Of a stretch of 64,000 nt of DNA, positions 16,911 through 26,586 are shown piece after piece. Position 1 is the stretch's first letter, and each line of letters begins with the position of its first letter. The stretch covers positions 32,602-96,601 of the forward strand of contig CAKUYQ010000008.1 of the NCBI GenBank assembly GCA_934717185.1, written 5' to 3'. Source of the DNA: an uncultured Bacteroidales bacterium (GTDB lineage Bacteria > Bacteroidota > Bacteroidia > Bacteroidales > UBA932). A program made the translations under genes and the position numbers. The notes under the pieces were generated by a model, which ran no database searches, was not told the DNA's origin, and was given only the letters and a program-made list of their open reading frames with translations.

Positions 16911-18257
16911 CTATTTGATTTTCAGCGATTTAAAGTAGTGCCGTATAATTGGCACCGCCATAGCAAAAGAGAAGATGTCTGCAACTGCTTGGCTAATCTC
17001 AACGCCCAACAGTCCAAAGAAGTGTGGCAAAATGAGAATGGCCGGAATAAGATAGAGTCCGTTTCGCGCAGAGGCTAAGAGGTTTGCAGATATTGTTCTT
17101 CCACTTGTCTGTAACATCATGTTGCTTGCAGTTAGAAATGCTGCAATGGGAAATGTTATCACCTGCCAGCGGAGAGCAACTGAGCCTACTGCAACCACAT
17201 GTGGATCGTGCCTTAGCATATCTATAAGTGAATCTGCAAAAGCGAACGTTAATATGCAGATAGGCAGAAGAATAACAATATAGGTTTTGAGACAGAAATA
17301 AAAGCCTTCCCTTACACGCCTGTAGAGCTTTGCCCCATAGCAGAATCCGCACAACGGTTGAAAGCCTTGTCCTATTCCAATGATAATTGCAAATATAAAG
17401 AAAGTTACTCTTGTTACAATGGACATACCTGCAATAGTAGCGTCTCCGTATGCGCCGGCTGCAACATTCAGCAGCATTGTGGATAACGAAGCAAGACCTT
17501 GTCTGGAAAGAGACGGAGTTCCGCCTTTAAATATTTCAATATAAAAATGCTTATTAAAGGAGAAGTCCTTAATTTTTATGGGAAGATTGCCTCCTCTGAA
17601 TGACATGTATAAAAGTACTAAAAATCCTGCAATCTGGCTTATAAGAGTTCCAATGGCGCAACCAACAATCCCAAGTTCAAATGTGAACATAAATAGGGGA
17701 ACAAGAGCTACATTCAATATAGCTCCGGTTAGCATTCCATACATGGCGTTACGGGCGTTCCCTTGGAATCGCATCTGGTTGTTAAGCACCATTGAACCTG
17801 TCATAAAAGGAGCTCCAAGAGCAACAATACCAAGATATTGCATTGTGTATGGCAAAATAGTCGGCGAGGAACCTAATACAACAGACAACGGCTCCAAAAA
17901 TAGCAGGCATAATAGTGAAACAGCTGAGCCGAACAGCAGTGCGCATATAAAGGAGGTTGCAATCATCCGGCTCGCCAACTGTGTCTCTTTAGCTCCTAAT
18001 TTGCGGGATACATATGTGCCGGAACCCTGACCGAAAAAAAATCCTATTGCCTGAATGGCAGACATAATAGGGAAAGCAACACCAACAGCAGCTGTGGCTT
18101 GCGTGTTAAGCAATCCAACGTACCAAGTATCCACAATATTGTAAATACTTGTAACAAGCATGCTTATAACTGTTGGTACAGCCATGGTAAGGATGACTTT
18201 GCCAACAGGTGCCGTCGTTAAAAATGTGTAATTGTCTTTATTATGATTTATCCTCAA
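16911..18257 (-). CDS. MATE family efflux transporter
   Basis: 448 residues with twelve hydrophobic helices and the internal two-fold repeat of the MATE superfamily (NTQATAAVGVAFPI near residue 50; ATIAGMSIVTR near 270). It exports cationic drugs or metabolites in exchange for Na+ or H+. It follows uraA on the same strand after 50 bases, so they may share a transcript, though no functional link is evident. Confidence 0.92.
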   Translation of the reverse strand: MRINHNKDNYTFLTTAPVGKVILTMAVPTVISMLVTSIYNIVDTWYVGLLNTQATAAVGVAFPIMSAIQAIGFFFGQGSGTYVSRKLGAKETQLASRMIATSFICALLFGSAVSLLCLLFLEPLSVVLGSSPTILPYTMQYLGIVALGAPFMTGSMVLNNQMRFQGNARNAMYGMLTGAILNVALVPLFMFTFELGIVGCAIGTLISQIAGFLVLLYMSFRGGNLPIKIKDFSFNKHFYIEIFKGGTPSLSRQGLASLSTMLLNVAAGAYGDATIAGMSIVTRVTFFIFAIIIGIGQGFQPLCGFCYGAKLYRRVREGFYFCLKTYIVILLPICILTFAFADSLIDMLRHDPHVVAVGSVALRWQVITFPIAAFLTASNMMLQTSGRTISANLLASARNGLYLIPAILILPHFFGLLGVEISQAVADIFSFAMAVPIIRHYFKSLKIK

Positions 18258-18307
18258 CTTTATCCAATTATAACAAAATATCCCAAAATGAGAGCGGAAG
18301 CCATTTT

Positions 18308-19507
18308 TTATTTAGTTTCTGCTTTGTTTGGAAGGAGAAGATTAAGTATAACCCCTACAATAGAAGCAAGTCCTATGCCTGAGAATGAGAATGTTCCAAA
18401 CTCTATTACAGCACCGCCAATTCCTATGGTTAGAATGAGGGATGAGATGATAAGGTTACGAGTTGAACCCATATCTACTTTTGCCTGTATCATGTTGCTT
18501 ATTCCAACAGATGCTATTGTTCCAAACAAAAGGAGCATAATACCACCAAGGACAGCTTGCGGAATTGTTTGAATGAGTGCTCCTACTTTGCCTATTACAG
18601 AAAGGAGTATTGCAGAGACTGCCGAGATTCTTAATACAGAGGGATCTGTTACTTTGGTGAGCGAAACGGCACCGGTAACTTCTGAATAAGTTGTTACAGG
18701 AGCTCCACCTAAAAAAGCGGCTAAGCAGCAGGAAAGGCCGTCTCCTAATAAGGTTCTGTGCAAGCCCGGATCTTTTACAAAGTCTTTGTTAGCAATTGAA
18801 CTTATGGCGTACATATCACCTATATGTTCAATTATGGGGGCAATTGCTACCGGAGCCATAAAGAGTATTGCCTGCCATGAAAAACTCATTTGAGATAGTT
18901 TTGGAAGTGAGAACCAAGAGGCAGTTGCAACTGCCGAGAAGTCCATTGAGTCTCTAAAGAAGAGAAGCGAAACAGCGTATCCTGCCAAAGCTCCAAAGAC
19001 TACAGGTATGAGTTTGAATATCCCTTTACCCCAAATTGATGTTGCAATTGCAACTGCCAATGAAATTAAAGCTAAGGTCCAGTTGGATTCTGCCATCTTT
19101 ACACCTGAACCTGCAAGTGACAGTCCTATAAGTATTATTACCGGACCAATTACAATTGGAGGAAAGAGCTTTTTAATGAGACCAATTCCAAATGTTTTAA
19201 CAAGCAGGCTCATAAGCATATATACTACGCCAACAGAAACTAATCCGCAAAACATTCCCGGCATTCCGTAAAGTTCTGTAGCTTTTATTATTGGAGCAAT
19301 AAAGGCAAAGCTGCTGCCTAAATAGATTGGAACTTTCCCTTTGGTAACCGCATGGAAAATTAGTGTTCCAAGCCCTGCTGCCAACAGGGCTATGGCAGGA
19401 TCAAAACCAACTAAAAGGGGAACTAATACTGTAGAACCAAAGGCTACAAACATAAATTGTATGCCTATGATTGTGCGTTTTGCGGGTGAGAGTGTGTGTT
19501 CTGTCAT
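18308..19507 (-). CDS. uraA: uracil/xanthine permease (NCS2 family)
   Basis: 399-residue nucleobase transporter of the NCS2 family: twelve to fourteen membrane segments, the N-terminal FVAFGSTVLVPLLVGFDP, the substrate-site motif APIIEHIGDMYA and the NCS2 signature around GGAPVTTYSEVTGAVSLT. It imports uracil with protons. It pairs biologically with pyrimidine synthesis (carAB in this window), but no shared regulation is visible. Confidence 0.9.
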   Translation of the reverse strand: MTEHTLSPAKRTIIGIQFMFVAFGSTVLVPLLVGFDPAIALLAAGLGTLIFHAVTKGKVPIYLGSSFAFIAPIIKATELYGMPGMFCGLVSVGVVYMLMSLLVKTFGIGLIKKLFPPIVIGPVIILIGLSLAGSGVKMAESNWTLALISLAVAIATSIWGKGIFKLIPVVFGALAGYAVSLLFFRDSMDFSAVATASWFSLPKLSQMSFSWQAILFMAPVAIAPIIEHIGDMYAISSIANKDFVKDPGLHRTLLGDGLSCCLAAFLGGAPVTTYSEVTGAVSLTKVTDPSVLRISAVSAILLSVIGKVGALIQTIPQAVLGGIMLLLFGTIASVGISNMIQAKVDMGSTRNLIISSLILTIGIGGAVIEFGTFSFSGIGLASIVGVILNLLLPNKAETK

Positions 19508-19611
19508 AAAAGGAATTGGTTACATAAAATTTGAACGCAAAAATAATTGATTTGCCCCAAAAAGGGGGCGTTTACCTTTAATTTATTGTAATTTTGTGCG
19601 TGAATGACGAA

Positions 19612-19805
19612 GCTTTGTAAATATGCAATATATCAGCTTTGGCTTTAGCGTTGGCCTTAGTTTAGTTTAAAGTGTAAAGTTTATAGTTTATTGTTAGTTT
19701 ATCAGCTTTAGCTATGGCCTTGGCTTTGGCTTTCTTTACTCTCAATACCCTCTTTACCTTCTCTACCTAAAAAAAGTGCCAATGCTAACGCTAACGCCAA
19801 AGTTT
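19612..19805. repeat. low-complexity intergenic repeat
   Basis: Runs such as GCTTTGGCTTTAGCGTTGGCC, GTTTATAGTTTATTGTTAG, CTTTACTCTC and GCTAACGCTAACGCC fill the gap before menI. No gene or promoter box recognised inside it. Confidence 0.65.
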
Positions 19806-19827
19806 TTTTATATAAAAATTATTTAAT

Positions 19828-20259
19828 ATGAGTTTTAATAAATTTACTTTAGAAGAATATAATGCTACATCCAAAAATACTTTAATGGATAATATAGGTA
19901 TTGAGTATACTCTTGTGGAGGAGGGCAGGGTAGAGGCTGTTATGCCGGTTGACAACCGTAATTGCCAGCCTTTTAGTGTGTTGCATGGAGGTGCTACATT
20001 ATCGCTTGCAGAGACAGTTGCCGGCCTTGGTTCATTGGTATATTGTGCAGAAAATCAGTTGGCTGTTGGTATGCAGATTAGCGGAAGCCATGTTTCATCT
20101 GCACCTGTTGGCGATACCGTCCACGCAATAGCTACAATTATCCATAAGGGGCACAAAACGCATGTGTGGAATGTGGATATATTTACATCTTCCAATAAAT
20201 TGGTATCTACGGTAAGGGTAACAAACAGCATAATAGAGAGGAGACAGAATGGATATTGA
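19828..20259 (+). CDS. menI: hotdog-fold thioesterase, probable DHNA-CoA thioesterase
   Basis: 143 residues of the PaaI/YdiI hotdog family, with catalytic signature LHGGATLSLAE (Glu general base) and GSHVSSAPVGDTVHA. In this position, first gene of a menaquinone cluster and overlapping menF by 11 bases, it is most likely the enzyme that hydrolyses 1,4-dihydroxy-2-naphthoyl-CoA, the step after MenB. The family has broad acyl-CoA specificity, so the assignment rests on context. Confidence 0.87.
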   Translation: MSFNKFTLEEYNATSKNTLMDNIGIEYTLVEEGRVEAVMPVDNRNCQPFSVLHGGATLSLAETVAGLGSLVYCAENQLAVGMQISGSHVSSAPVGDTVHAIATIIHKGHKTHVWNVDIFTSSNKLVSTVRVTNSIIERRQNGY

Positions 20260-21346
20260 ATCTATTGAAAACAAACTGCTAAAGGTTGTAGGTGGTGCCG
20301 ATTCTTACGCAATATGGAAAAATCCGGGTGAAGCATTTATCCATATTTTGTGCGGTAAAAGTGTTACCTTTAATTCGGTAAGGGATTTAGGCATGCGTAG
20401 CGGGTTTGCAATTGCTCCATTTAGCGCAGATGCAGATTGTAATGTTATTGTTATTGAGCATGACTGTCAATTTGAAAGTATTAAAATAGATGAGCTTGAA
20501 TGCTTAAAAGCATGTAAATCCATAAGCTGCCCGGAAATCGAAGAACTTAAAAGTTTAGGTGATAATAAACCGGAGAGTCTGTATAGGGAAAGGTTTGGGA
20601 TATTCCATAGTGCCGTAAGCAATGGAAGATTTAAAAAGTTGGTGCTTTCGAGAAAAAAAACAATTAAATTTGGTAAAGATTTTTCTGCATTGAAAGCTTT
20701 TTATACAGCCTGTATCACTTATGGTGATTCCTATGTATATCTGTATAATACGCCCCATACGGGGATGTGGATTGGAGCTACTCCTGAGGTTTTGTTAAGC
20801 GTTAATGGTACAAATTGTACAACTGTAGCCTTAGCAGGAACCAAGCTTTGTAACAATAATCTGCTTCCCGACAAATGGGACTCAAAGAACAGAGCCGAAC
20901 AAAATTTGGTAGCGGATTATCTGAGAAAAATTGTACGTAATTTTGATTCTGCATTTAAAGAGGATGGCCCTTACCCGGTAAAAGCCGGTAAATTAACACA
21001 CCTTAAAACCGTTTTTGAGTTTCGCAAGAGGCGGGAGACAGAATTGGGAGAGTTGTTGGAACTTATTCATCCTACACCTGCAGTTTGCGGTTTGCCAAAG
21101 AGAGAGGCTTTAGGTTTTATATTGGAGAATGAGGGGTATAATAGGGGATATTATTCGGGATTTGTCGGGAAGCTGAATATTGAAAACGAGACTCAACTTT
21201 ATGTTAACCTGCGATGTATGAATATTTGCGATAATGTTGTTACTTTGTATGCGGGTGGAGGGATTGTAAAAGGGTCTGATGCAGAGGATGAATGGATTGA
21301 GACAGAGCGGAAAATGGCTACGATGCGAGACCTGTTGTATGATTAA
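20249..21346 (+). CDS. menF: isochorismate synthase
   Basis: 365 residues of the chorismate-binding family, converting chorismate to isochorismate, the first committed step of menaquinone synthesis. Conserved pieces: LVLSRKK, GMWIGATPEVLL, TVALAGTK, the HLKTVFEF segment, HPTPAVCGLPK and GGGIVKGSDAEDEW (Mg-binding Glu residues). The start overlaps the end of menI. Two inverted copies of the dispersed motif lie in frame (20864, LPDK; 21161, FVGK). Confidence 0.95.
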   Translation: MDIESIENKLLKVVGGADSYAIWKNPGEAFIHILCGKSVTFNSVRDLGMRSGFAIAPFSADADCNVIVIEHDCQFESIKIDELECLKACKSISCPEIEELKSLGDNKPESLYRERFGIFHSAVSNGRFKKLVLSRKKTIKFGKDFSALKAFYTACITYGDSYVYLYNTPHTGMWIGATPEVLLSVNGTNCTTVALAGTKLCNNNLLPDKWDSKNRAEQNLVADYLRKIVRNFDSAFKEDGPYPVKAGKLTHLKTVFEFRKRRETELGELLELIHPTPAVCGLPKREALGFILENEGYNRGYYSGFVGKLNIENETQLYVNLRCMNICDNVVTLYAGGGIVKGSDAEDEWIETERKMATMRDLLYD

Positions 21347-21354
21347 TGTGATTT

Positions 21355-23112
21355 ATGTTTACAGACAAGAAAAATATACTCCAATTACTTGCTGTTTTAA
21401 AGGGATTTGGAATAAGCAAGGTGGTTCTTTGCCCTGGGAGCAGGAATATACCTTTGGTCCGCTCTTTCTTATCTGAACCTTTCTTTAAATGTTATTCGGT
21501 TACAGATGAGAGAAGTGCAGGCTTTTTTGCTATAGGTATTTCACTGAGTGGGTACAAAGGGGCGGAACCTGTTGTTGTATGCTGTACTTCGGGGTCGGCT
21601 GTTGCAAATCTTTATCCAGCTGTGGCTGAGGCATATTACCAGAATATTCCGCTTATAATTGTGTCTGCAGACAGACCTGTGGAGTGGATTGGGCAAATGG
21701 ATGGACAGACATTACCTCAACCCGGAGTTTTTGGAAGTCTTGTTAAAAGAGCTGTTGATCTTCCTGTTGTTAACAGTATGGCCGATGAGTGGTACTGCAA
21801 CAGGCTCGTGAATGAAGCGCTTCTTGAATTAAATCATTGTGGAGTTGGGCCTGTACAGATAAATATCCCGACAGATGAACCATTATTTAATTTTAATACA
21901 GCTGTTTTACCGGTTGCAAGGGTGATTAGAAGATATGGGGATGGGAAAAACAGTTTTGGAAATTTGGAAACCGTAGAGGAGTTGGTTGGCAGGGCTTGCA
22001 ATTTTGAGAAGAGAATGATCATTTGCGGACAGATGCCCCCTTCTGCTTTTGATTGTGATTCCATTAATAAATTAAAAGACTCTTTTGCCTGTATAAGTGA
22101 ACAGCTTGGCAATAATGTTTTTGATGATAGTGCTTTGCACAATTTTGATCTTGCACTGTACACAATGGGTGATACACAGAAAGAGTTTTATACACCTGAT
22201 CTGTTGATTACTTTAGGCGGTCATATTGTTTCTAAGCGTTTAAAGAACTTTTTACGTAAATATAAACCCAGGGAGCATTGGCATATATCTTTAGGAGGAG
22301 AGGTTGCAGATCTCTATTGTTCGCTTACCGCTGTGATTGAGATGGATCCTGTGCGTTTTTTGAATATGTTGGTTGAGCAGGAGAGTATATTGGCCGGTAC
22401 GATGCATGATTATTGTAAATTACAACATTTTATTCATAAATGGAGGGCCTACTGTTCTGCACTTCCGGCTCCGCATTTTGATTATTCCCAGATGGGGGCA
22501 ATTGAGATGTTAATTGAAAATTTACCTTTTGACTCTGCACTTCATATTTCAAACAGCTCATCTGTGAGATATGCGCAAATGTTTAATTTGCACAGAAGTA
22601 TAAAGGTATTTTGCAACAGAGGAACAAATGGAATAGAGGGGTCTTTGTCGTCTGCTGTTGGATTTGCAGCCTGTTCCGGACATCTTAATTTTGTGATAAT
22701 TGGAGACCTTAGCTTCTTTTATGATATGAATTCATTATGGAATCCGCAGTTAAGCGGCAATTTAAGGATAATGATGCTTAACAATGGTGGCGGTGAGATA
22801 TTTCACTCACTGCCCGGTTTGGATTTGGATGAAAGGGCAAGGTCTTTTATTACGGCAACCCATTCCACCTCTGCTAAAGGATGGGTAGAGGAGCGTGGCT
22901 TTGATTATATTGGGGTTCATAATAATAGTGAACTGAAGGAGGCGTTATTAAAATTTACAAATGTTGAAGAGTGTGAACGTCCAATGTTTATGGAGGTGTT
23001 CACTTTGACCGATGAAGATGTGAGACAGCTAAAAACTTTTTATCATAATTGCAGGAACGGTATAGTTGAGAGTTGTTTTGAAAGATGTAAGTTTGATTTA
23101 AATGGCAATTAA
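21355..23112 (+). CDS. menD: 2-succinyl-5-enolpyruvyl-6-hydroxy-3-cyclohexene-1-carboxylate synthase
   Basis: 585-residue thiamine-diphosphate enzyme joining 2-oxoglutarate to isochorismate. N-terminal motifs: CPGSRNIPLV and TDERSAGFFAIG (ThDP Glu), CTSGSAVANLYPAVAEAYYQ. C-terminal: NRGTNGIEGSLSSAVG and the ThDP/Mg motif GDLSFFYDMNSLWN ... LNNGGG. Eight bases follow menF, so they are cotranscribed. Typical length. Confidence 0.96.
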   Translation: MFTDKKNILQLLAVLKGFGISKVVLCPGSRNIPLVRSFLSEPFFKCYSVTDERSAGFFAIGISLSGYKGAEPVVVCCTSGSAVANLYPAVAEAYYQNIPLIIVSADRPVEWIGQMDGQTLPQPGVFGSLVKRAVDLPVVNSMADEWYCNRLVNEALLELNHCGVGPVQINIPTDEPLFNFNTAVLPVARVIRRYGDGKNSFGNLETVEELVGRACNFEKRMIICGQMPPSAFDCDSINKLKDSFACISEQLGNNVFDDSALHNFDLALYTMGDTQKEFYTPDLLITLGGHIVSKRLKNFLRKYKPREHWHISLGGEVADLYCSLTAVIEMDPVRFLNMLVEQESILAGTMHDYCKLQHFIHKWRAYCSALPAPHFDYSQMGAIEMLIENLPFDSALHISNSSSVRYAQMFNLHRSIKVFCNRGTNGIEGSLSSAVGFAACSGHLNFVIIGDLSFFYDMNSLWNPQLSGNLRIMMLNNGGGEIFHSLPGLDLDERARSFITATHSTSAKGWVEERGFDYIGVHNNSELKEALLKFTNVEECERPMFMEVFTLTDEDVRQLKTFYHNCRNGIVESCFERCKFDLNGN

Positions 23113-23167
23113 AATGGAAAATATCAAATGACTTATAAATTACAGATAGACAAATATTAGATAAGAT

Positions 23168-23992
23168 ATGGAAAACAAAAGAAAATGGGAAACTATAAAA
23201 GGGTATGAGGATATTCTTTTTGACTACTATAATGGAATAGCCAGAATAACTATAAACAGAGAGCGTTATAGAAATGCATTCACCCCTACAACTACGGCCG
23301 AGATGAGTGATGCTCTAAGAATATGCAGAGAGGAATCCTCTATTTCCGTTGTTGTTATAACCGGTGCGGGAGACAAAGCTTTTTGTAGCGGTGGTGACCA
23401 AAACGTGAAGGGGAGGGGCGGTTATATAGACAAGGCCGGTGTGCCTCGCCTAAGTGTTCTGGATGTTCAGAAACAGATACGCAGCATCCCAAAACCTGTA
23501 ATAGCAGCAGTTAACGGATTTGCTATTGGTGGCGGACATGTTCTTCATGTCGTTTGCGACTTAACTATTGCATCTGAGAATGCCATATTCGGGCAGACAG
23601 GCCCCAGAGTGGGAAGTTTTGATGCCGGATTTGGGTCCTCATATTTAGCAAGGGTTGTAGGCCAGAAGAAGGCAAGAGAGATCTGGTTCTTGTGCCGCAA
23701 ATATAATGCTCAGGAGGCTTTGGATATGGGGCTTGTAAATAAGGTTGTCTCTTTGTATAAATTAGAGGATGAATATGTGGCATGGTCAGAGGAGATGATG
23801 CAACTTAGTCCGTTGGCTCTTAGAATGATAAAGGCCGGCTTGAATGCTGAATTGGATGGGCAGGCCGGTATTCAGGAGCTAGCAGGTGATGCAACTATGC
23901 TGTACTATATGACAGATGAGGCACAGGAGGGGAAGGAGGCTTTTTTGGAGAAGAGAAGGCCGGATTTTTCAAAGTATCCTAAGCTACCATAA
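23168..23992 (+). CDS. menB: 1,4-dihydroxy-2-naphthoyl-CoA synthase
   Basis: 274 residues of the crotonase superfamily. The N-terminal ITINRERYRNAFTP, oxyanion segment CSGGDQNVKGRGGYI and GFAIGGGHVLHVVCDL are diagnostic for MenB, as is QTGPRVGSFDAGFGSSYLAR. It cyclises o-succinylbenzoyl-CoA. Located 55 bases after menD, and followed by a low-complexity tract and a strongly foldable segment before menC. Confidence 0.96.
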   Translation: MENKRKWETIKGYEDILFDYYNGIARITINRERYRNAFTPTTTAEMSDALRICREESSISVVVITGAGDKAFCSGGDQNVKGRGGYIDKAGVPRLSVLDVQKQIRSIPKPVIAAVNGFAIGGGHVLHVVCDLTIASENAIFGQTGPRVGSFDAGFGSSYLARVVGQKKAREIWFLCRKYNAQEALDMGLVNKVVSLYKLEDEYVAWSEEMMQLSPLALRMIKAGLNAELDGQAGIQELAGDATMLYYMTDEAQEGKEAFLEKRRPDFSKYPKLP

Positions 23993-23995
23993 TTG

Positions 23996-24095
23996 GCTTT
24001 GGCGTTAGCTATTTTTAAAGGTAAAGAAAGTAAAGAGGGTATGGAGAGTAAAGAAAGCTAAAGCCAATGCAAACGCTAAACTAATTAAAAACAGT
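23996..24095. repeat. low-complexity intergenic repeat
   Basis: GGCTTTGGCGTTAGC, GTAAAGAAAGTAAAGAGGG and GCTAAAGCCAATGC units between menB and the foldable segment; same type as the other intergenic tracts. Confidence 0.6.
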
Positions 24096-24109
24096 TTTAT
24101 CCTCCATGC

Positions 24110-24243
24110 CAATCAACTGCTTATGCCTTCAATCAGCTTGAAACGGCTGAGTCGTCCCTTTTAGTATGCTTTGCATCCTAACAGTCCTTCAACAGACGCC
24201 GTTTCTTATAAGCTGCTTTTGGCAATCGCTGTTCAGTTGATTG
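24110..24243 (+). ncRNA. nested inverted-repeat element between menB and menC (candidate structured RNA)
   Basis: Four nested complementary pairs fit one long fold: CAATCAACTG (24110-24119) with CAGTTGATTG (24234-24243); GCC (24125-24127) with GGC (24221-24223); AGCTT plus GAAACGGC (24135-24147) with GCCGTTTC plus AAGCT (24198-24214); and an apical hairpin TTAG-ATGC/GCAT-CTAA (24161-24181). No open frame. It could be a structured leader of menC, an RNA gene, or a palindromic mobile unit. It is not a tRNA. Confidence 0.5.
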
Positions 24244-24319
24244 ACAAGTCGATTGCAACTTTTTTTAATAATAAATTTATGATAAAGCTTGTGCTAAGGC
24301 TTATGTTAGATTGAGTTTT

Positions 24320-25345
24320 ATGTTAAGGTTTGAGATTATTCCAAAAAGATTGTTCTTTAAGCAACCAGCCGGAACATCGCGTGGAGTGTATAACACAAGA
24401 GATATAAGATTGTTAAAGTTCTATGACAGTTGTGTGCCACATATAGTAGGGTTGGGGGAATGTGCTCCTCTGCTAAATCTAAGTTGTGACGATATTCCCG
24501 ATTATGATGCAATTCTTAATGACTTTTGTAATAGAACTATTGCAGATGGTAAAATTCCGTACAACGATGTGAAAAATTATCCATCTATGCTGTTTGGTAT
24601 TGAAACGGCATTAAAGCATCTGCAAAAAGGAGATTACGCTCTTTGGAATACCCCTTTTTCGAGAGGCGAACAGGGCATTCAGATTAACGGTCTTATCTGG
24701 ATGGGGGATTACTCAAAGATGTTAGAGCAGATAGAGGTAAAAATGGAGCAGGGCTTCAGATGCATAAAGTTAAAGATAGGAGCAATAAATTTTGATGATG
24801 AGCTTAAGCTCTTAAAACTGATCCGTTCCCATTTTTCCTCTAATGAGGTAGAACTTAGGGTTGATGCTAACGGCGCTTTTTATCCTTCCGATGCGTTGGA
24901 AAAGTTAAAACGGCTCTCCGAATTTGAACTACATTCAATAGAGCAACCTATTAAGGCAGGACAATATGAAGCAATGGCACAGTTAACGCAGCAAAGTCCT
25001 CTTCCTATTGCCTTGGATGAAGAACTAATAGGAAAGAATAGCATGGAGAACAAAATTAATTTATTAGATAGCGTCAAGCCACAATATATTGTCCTAAAGC
25101 CATCTTTACATGGCGGATTCAAAGGGAGTGAGGAGTGGATTGGTTTAGCGGATGAACGAAATATAGGGTGGTGGGTAACATCTGCATTAGAGTCTAATAT
25201 AGGACTTAATGCAATTGCACAATGGTGTGCCACATTAGATAATCCTCTTCCGCAAGGGCTTGGAACAGGAGCGCTGTACACGAATAATATTGATATGCCT
25301 TTATCTGTTATTGGGGATTGTCTGTGGTATGGTAATAGTTTATAG
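24320..25345 (+). CDS. menC: o-succinylbenzoate synthase
   Basis: 341 residues from the ATG at 24320 (a TTG nine bases earlier would add three residues). Enolase superfamily: catalytic KLKIG (KxK), metal ligands in RVDANGAF (Asp), SIEQPI (Glu) and ALDEELI (Asp), and the second catalytic Lys in VLKPSLHGG. It dehydrates SHCHC to o-succinylbenzoate. It is separated from menB by 327 bases holding a structured element, so it may be partly independently expressed. Confidence 0.93.
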   Translation: MLRFEIIPKRLFFKQPAGTSRGVYNTRDIRLLKFYDSCVPHIVGLGECAPLLNLSCDDIPDYDAILNDFCNRTIADGKIPYNDVKNYPSMLFGIETALKHLQKGDYALWNTPFSRGEQGIQINGLIWMGDYSKMLEQIEVKMEQGFRCIKLKIGAINFDDELKLLKLIRSHFSSNEVELRVDANGAFYPSDALEKLKRLSEFELHSIEQPIKAGQYEAMAQLTQQSPLPIALDEELIGKNSMENKINLLDSVKPQYIVLKPSLHGGFKGSEEWIGLADERNIGWWVTSALESNIGLNAIAQWCATLDNPLPQGLGTGALYTNNIDMPLSVIGDCLWYGNSL

Positions 25346-25349
25346 TTTA

Positions 25350-25475
25350 TAGAGGGCGTTAGCGTTAGCATTAGCGATTTATAATAAAAGTATAGAAAGT
25401 ATAGATGGTATAGAAAGTAAAGAGGATAATCTTAATTAGCTAAGGTCAAGGCCAAAGCTAAAGCTAAAGCAGATA
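25350..25475. repeat. low-complexity intergenic repeat
   Basis: GCGTTAGCGTTAGCATTAGCG, GTATAGAAAGTATAGATGG, and GGTCAAGGCCAAAGCTAAAGC occupy nearly the whole menC-menE gap. Confidence 0.65.
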
Positions 25476-25488
25476 AACTACAAAGGGT

Positions 25489-26586
25489 ATGTCGCAGAAT
25501 AAATATAACAGTCTGTTTGTGAATGGTAAGTTGGTTACCAAAGAGCTGCTCTCAAAAATGAGAGTGGATGAGTTTGCATGTGGTTCAGCTATTATGGCAG
25601 ATTTATACAGCTTTCTTGTGGAGTGGTTTAATGACAAGTCATACGTAATGGTACAGACCTCCGGTTCAACAGGTAAACCAAAGAGTATGAAGGCCAATAA
25701 ACAGCAGATGATTAGCAGCGCATCTATAACATGCAGTTATTTAAGCCTGAAGCGTGGAGACAGTGCTCTACTCTGTATGCCTCTAAAATACATTGCAGGA
25801 AAAATGATGGTGGTTAGAGCTATGGTTGCTGAGTTTAATCTTATGGTAATTGAACCGTGTAGTCATCCCTTAAAAGGCATTGAATCGCATATAGATTTTG
25901 CAGCTATGATCCCAATGCAGGTTATCTGTTCATTAGGAGTTTCACAAGAGAAAGAATCGCTTGCAAAATTATCCAACTTAATTATTGGAGGCGGGGCTAT
26001 AGATACGGAATTAGCAAAGTCTTTAGAGGATCTCCCCGGGAACATCTACTCTACATACGGAATGACCGAAACGCTTTCACATATAGCTCTGCGTAAGCTA
26101 AACGGAGACGATAAAAGCGAGTATTACACTCCATTTCCAACTGTATCTCTTTCTCTTTCCAAAGAAAATACTCTAATTATCGAAGCTCCGTTAGTGTGTG
26201 ATAAAAAGTTGATTACCAACGATATTGTAGAACTTCTACCCAACGGCCAATTTAAAATTATGGGTAGAAAAGACAATACCATAAACAGCGGTGGAATAAA
26301 GATTCAGGCAGAAACTGTAGAGGCCAAGTTAAGCACAAGAATCAACATCCCTTTTGCCATTACCTCTATTCCCGACAAAACACTTGGTGAGGCTGTTGCC
26401 CTTGTTATAGAGCAGAGGGATAATTGCAATCATCTCTCTGTGCCGGAGATAGAAAAAATCTGCAAAGAGGTTTTATGCAAGTATGAACGCCCTAAACGAA
26501 TTATTTACGTAAACAAATTGCCGTTAACTGAAACAGGAAAGATTTGCAGAGCTGAATTAAGTAATCTTAAAAAAATAACTTGGTAA
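25489..26586 (+). CDS. menE: o-succinylbenzoate-CoA ligase (3' end formed by mobile-like element)
   Basis: 365 residues of the ANL adenylating family, which activates o-succinylbenzoate with CoA. Motifs: phosphate loop QTSGSTGKPKSMK, STYGMTE (A5), GRKDNTINSGGIKI (A8), and the catalytic Lys in LTETGKICRAEL. It is shorter than E. coli MenE (about 450), as is usual in Bacteroidetes. The last eight codons (SNLKKITW) and the stop lie within copy C of the mobile-like element, which begins at 26561; the native C-terminus has been replaced just after the catalytic Lys motif. The enzyme should still be active. Confidence 0.92.
   Translation: MSQNKYNSLFVNGKLVTKELLSKMRVDEFACGSAIMADLYSFLVEWFNDKSYVMVQTSGSTGKPKSMKANKQQMISSASITCSYLSLKRGDSALLCMPLKYIAGKMMVVRAMVAEFNLMVIEPCSHPLKGIESHIDFAAMIPMQVICSLGVSQEKESLAKLSNLIIGGGAIDTELAKSLEDLPGNIYSTYGMTETLSHIALRKLNGDDKSEYYTPFPTVSLSLSKENTLIIEAPLVCDKKLITNDIVELLPNGQFKIMGRKDNTINSGGIKIQAETVEAKLSTRINIPFAITSIPDKTLGEAVALVIEQRDNCNHLSVPEIEKICKEVLCKYERPKRIIYVNKLPLTETGKICRAELSNLKKITW

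Noticed and set aside
24110..24243. tRNA or known riboswitch between menB and menC
   Set aside because: No cloverleaf with a T-loop consensus or CCA-type end, and no riboswitch core that I recognise.
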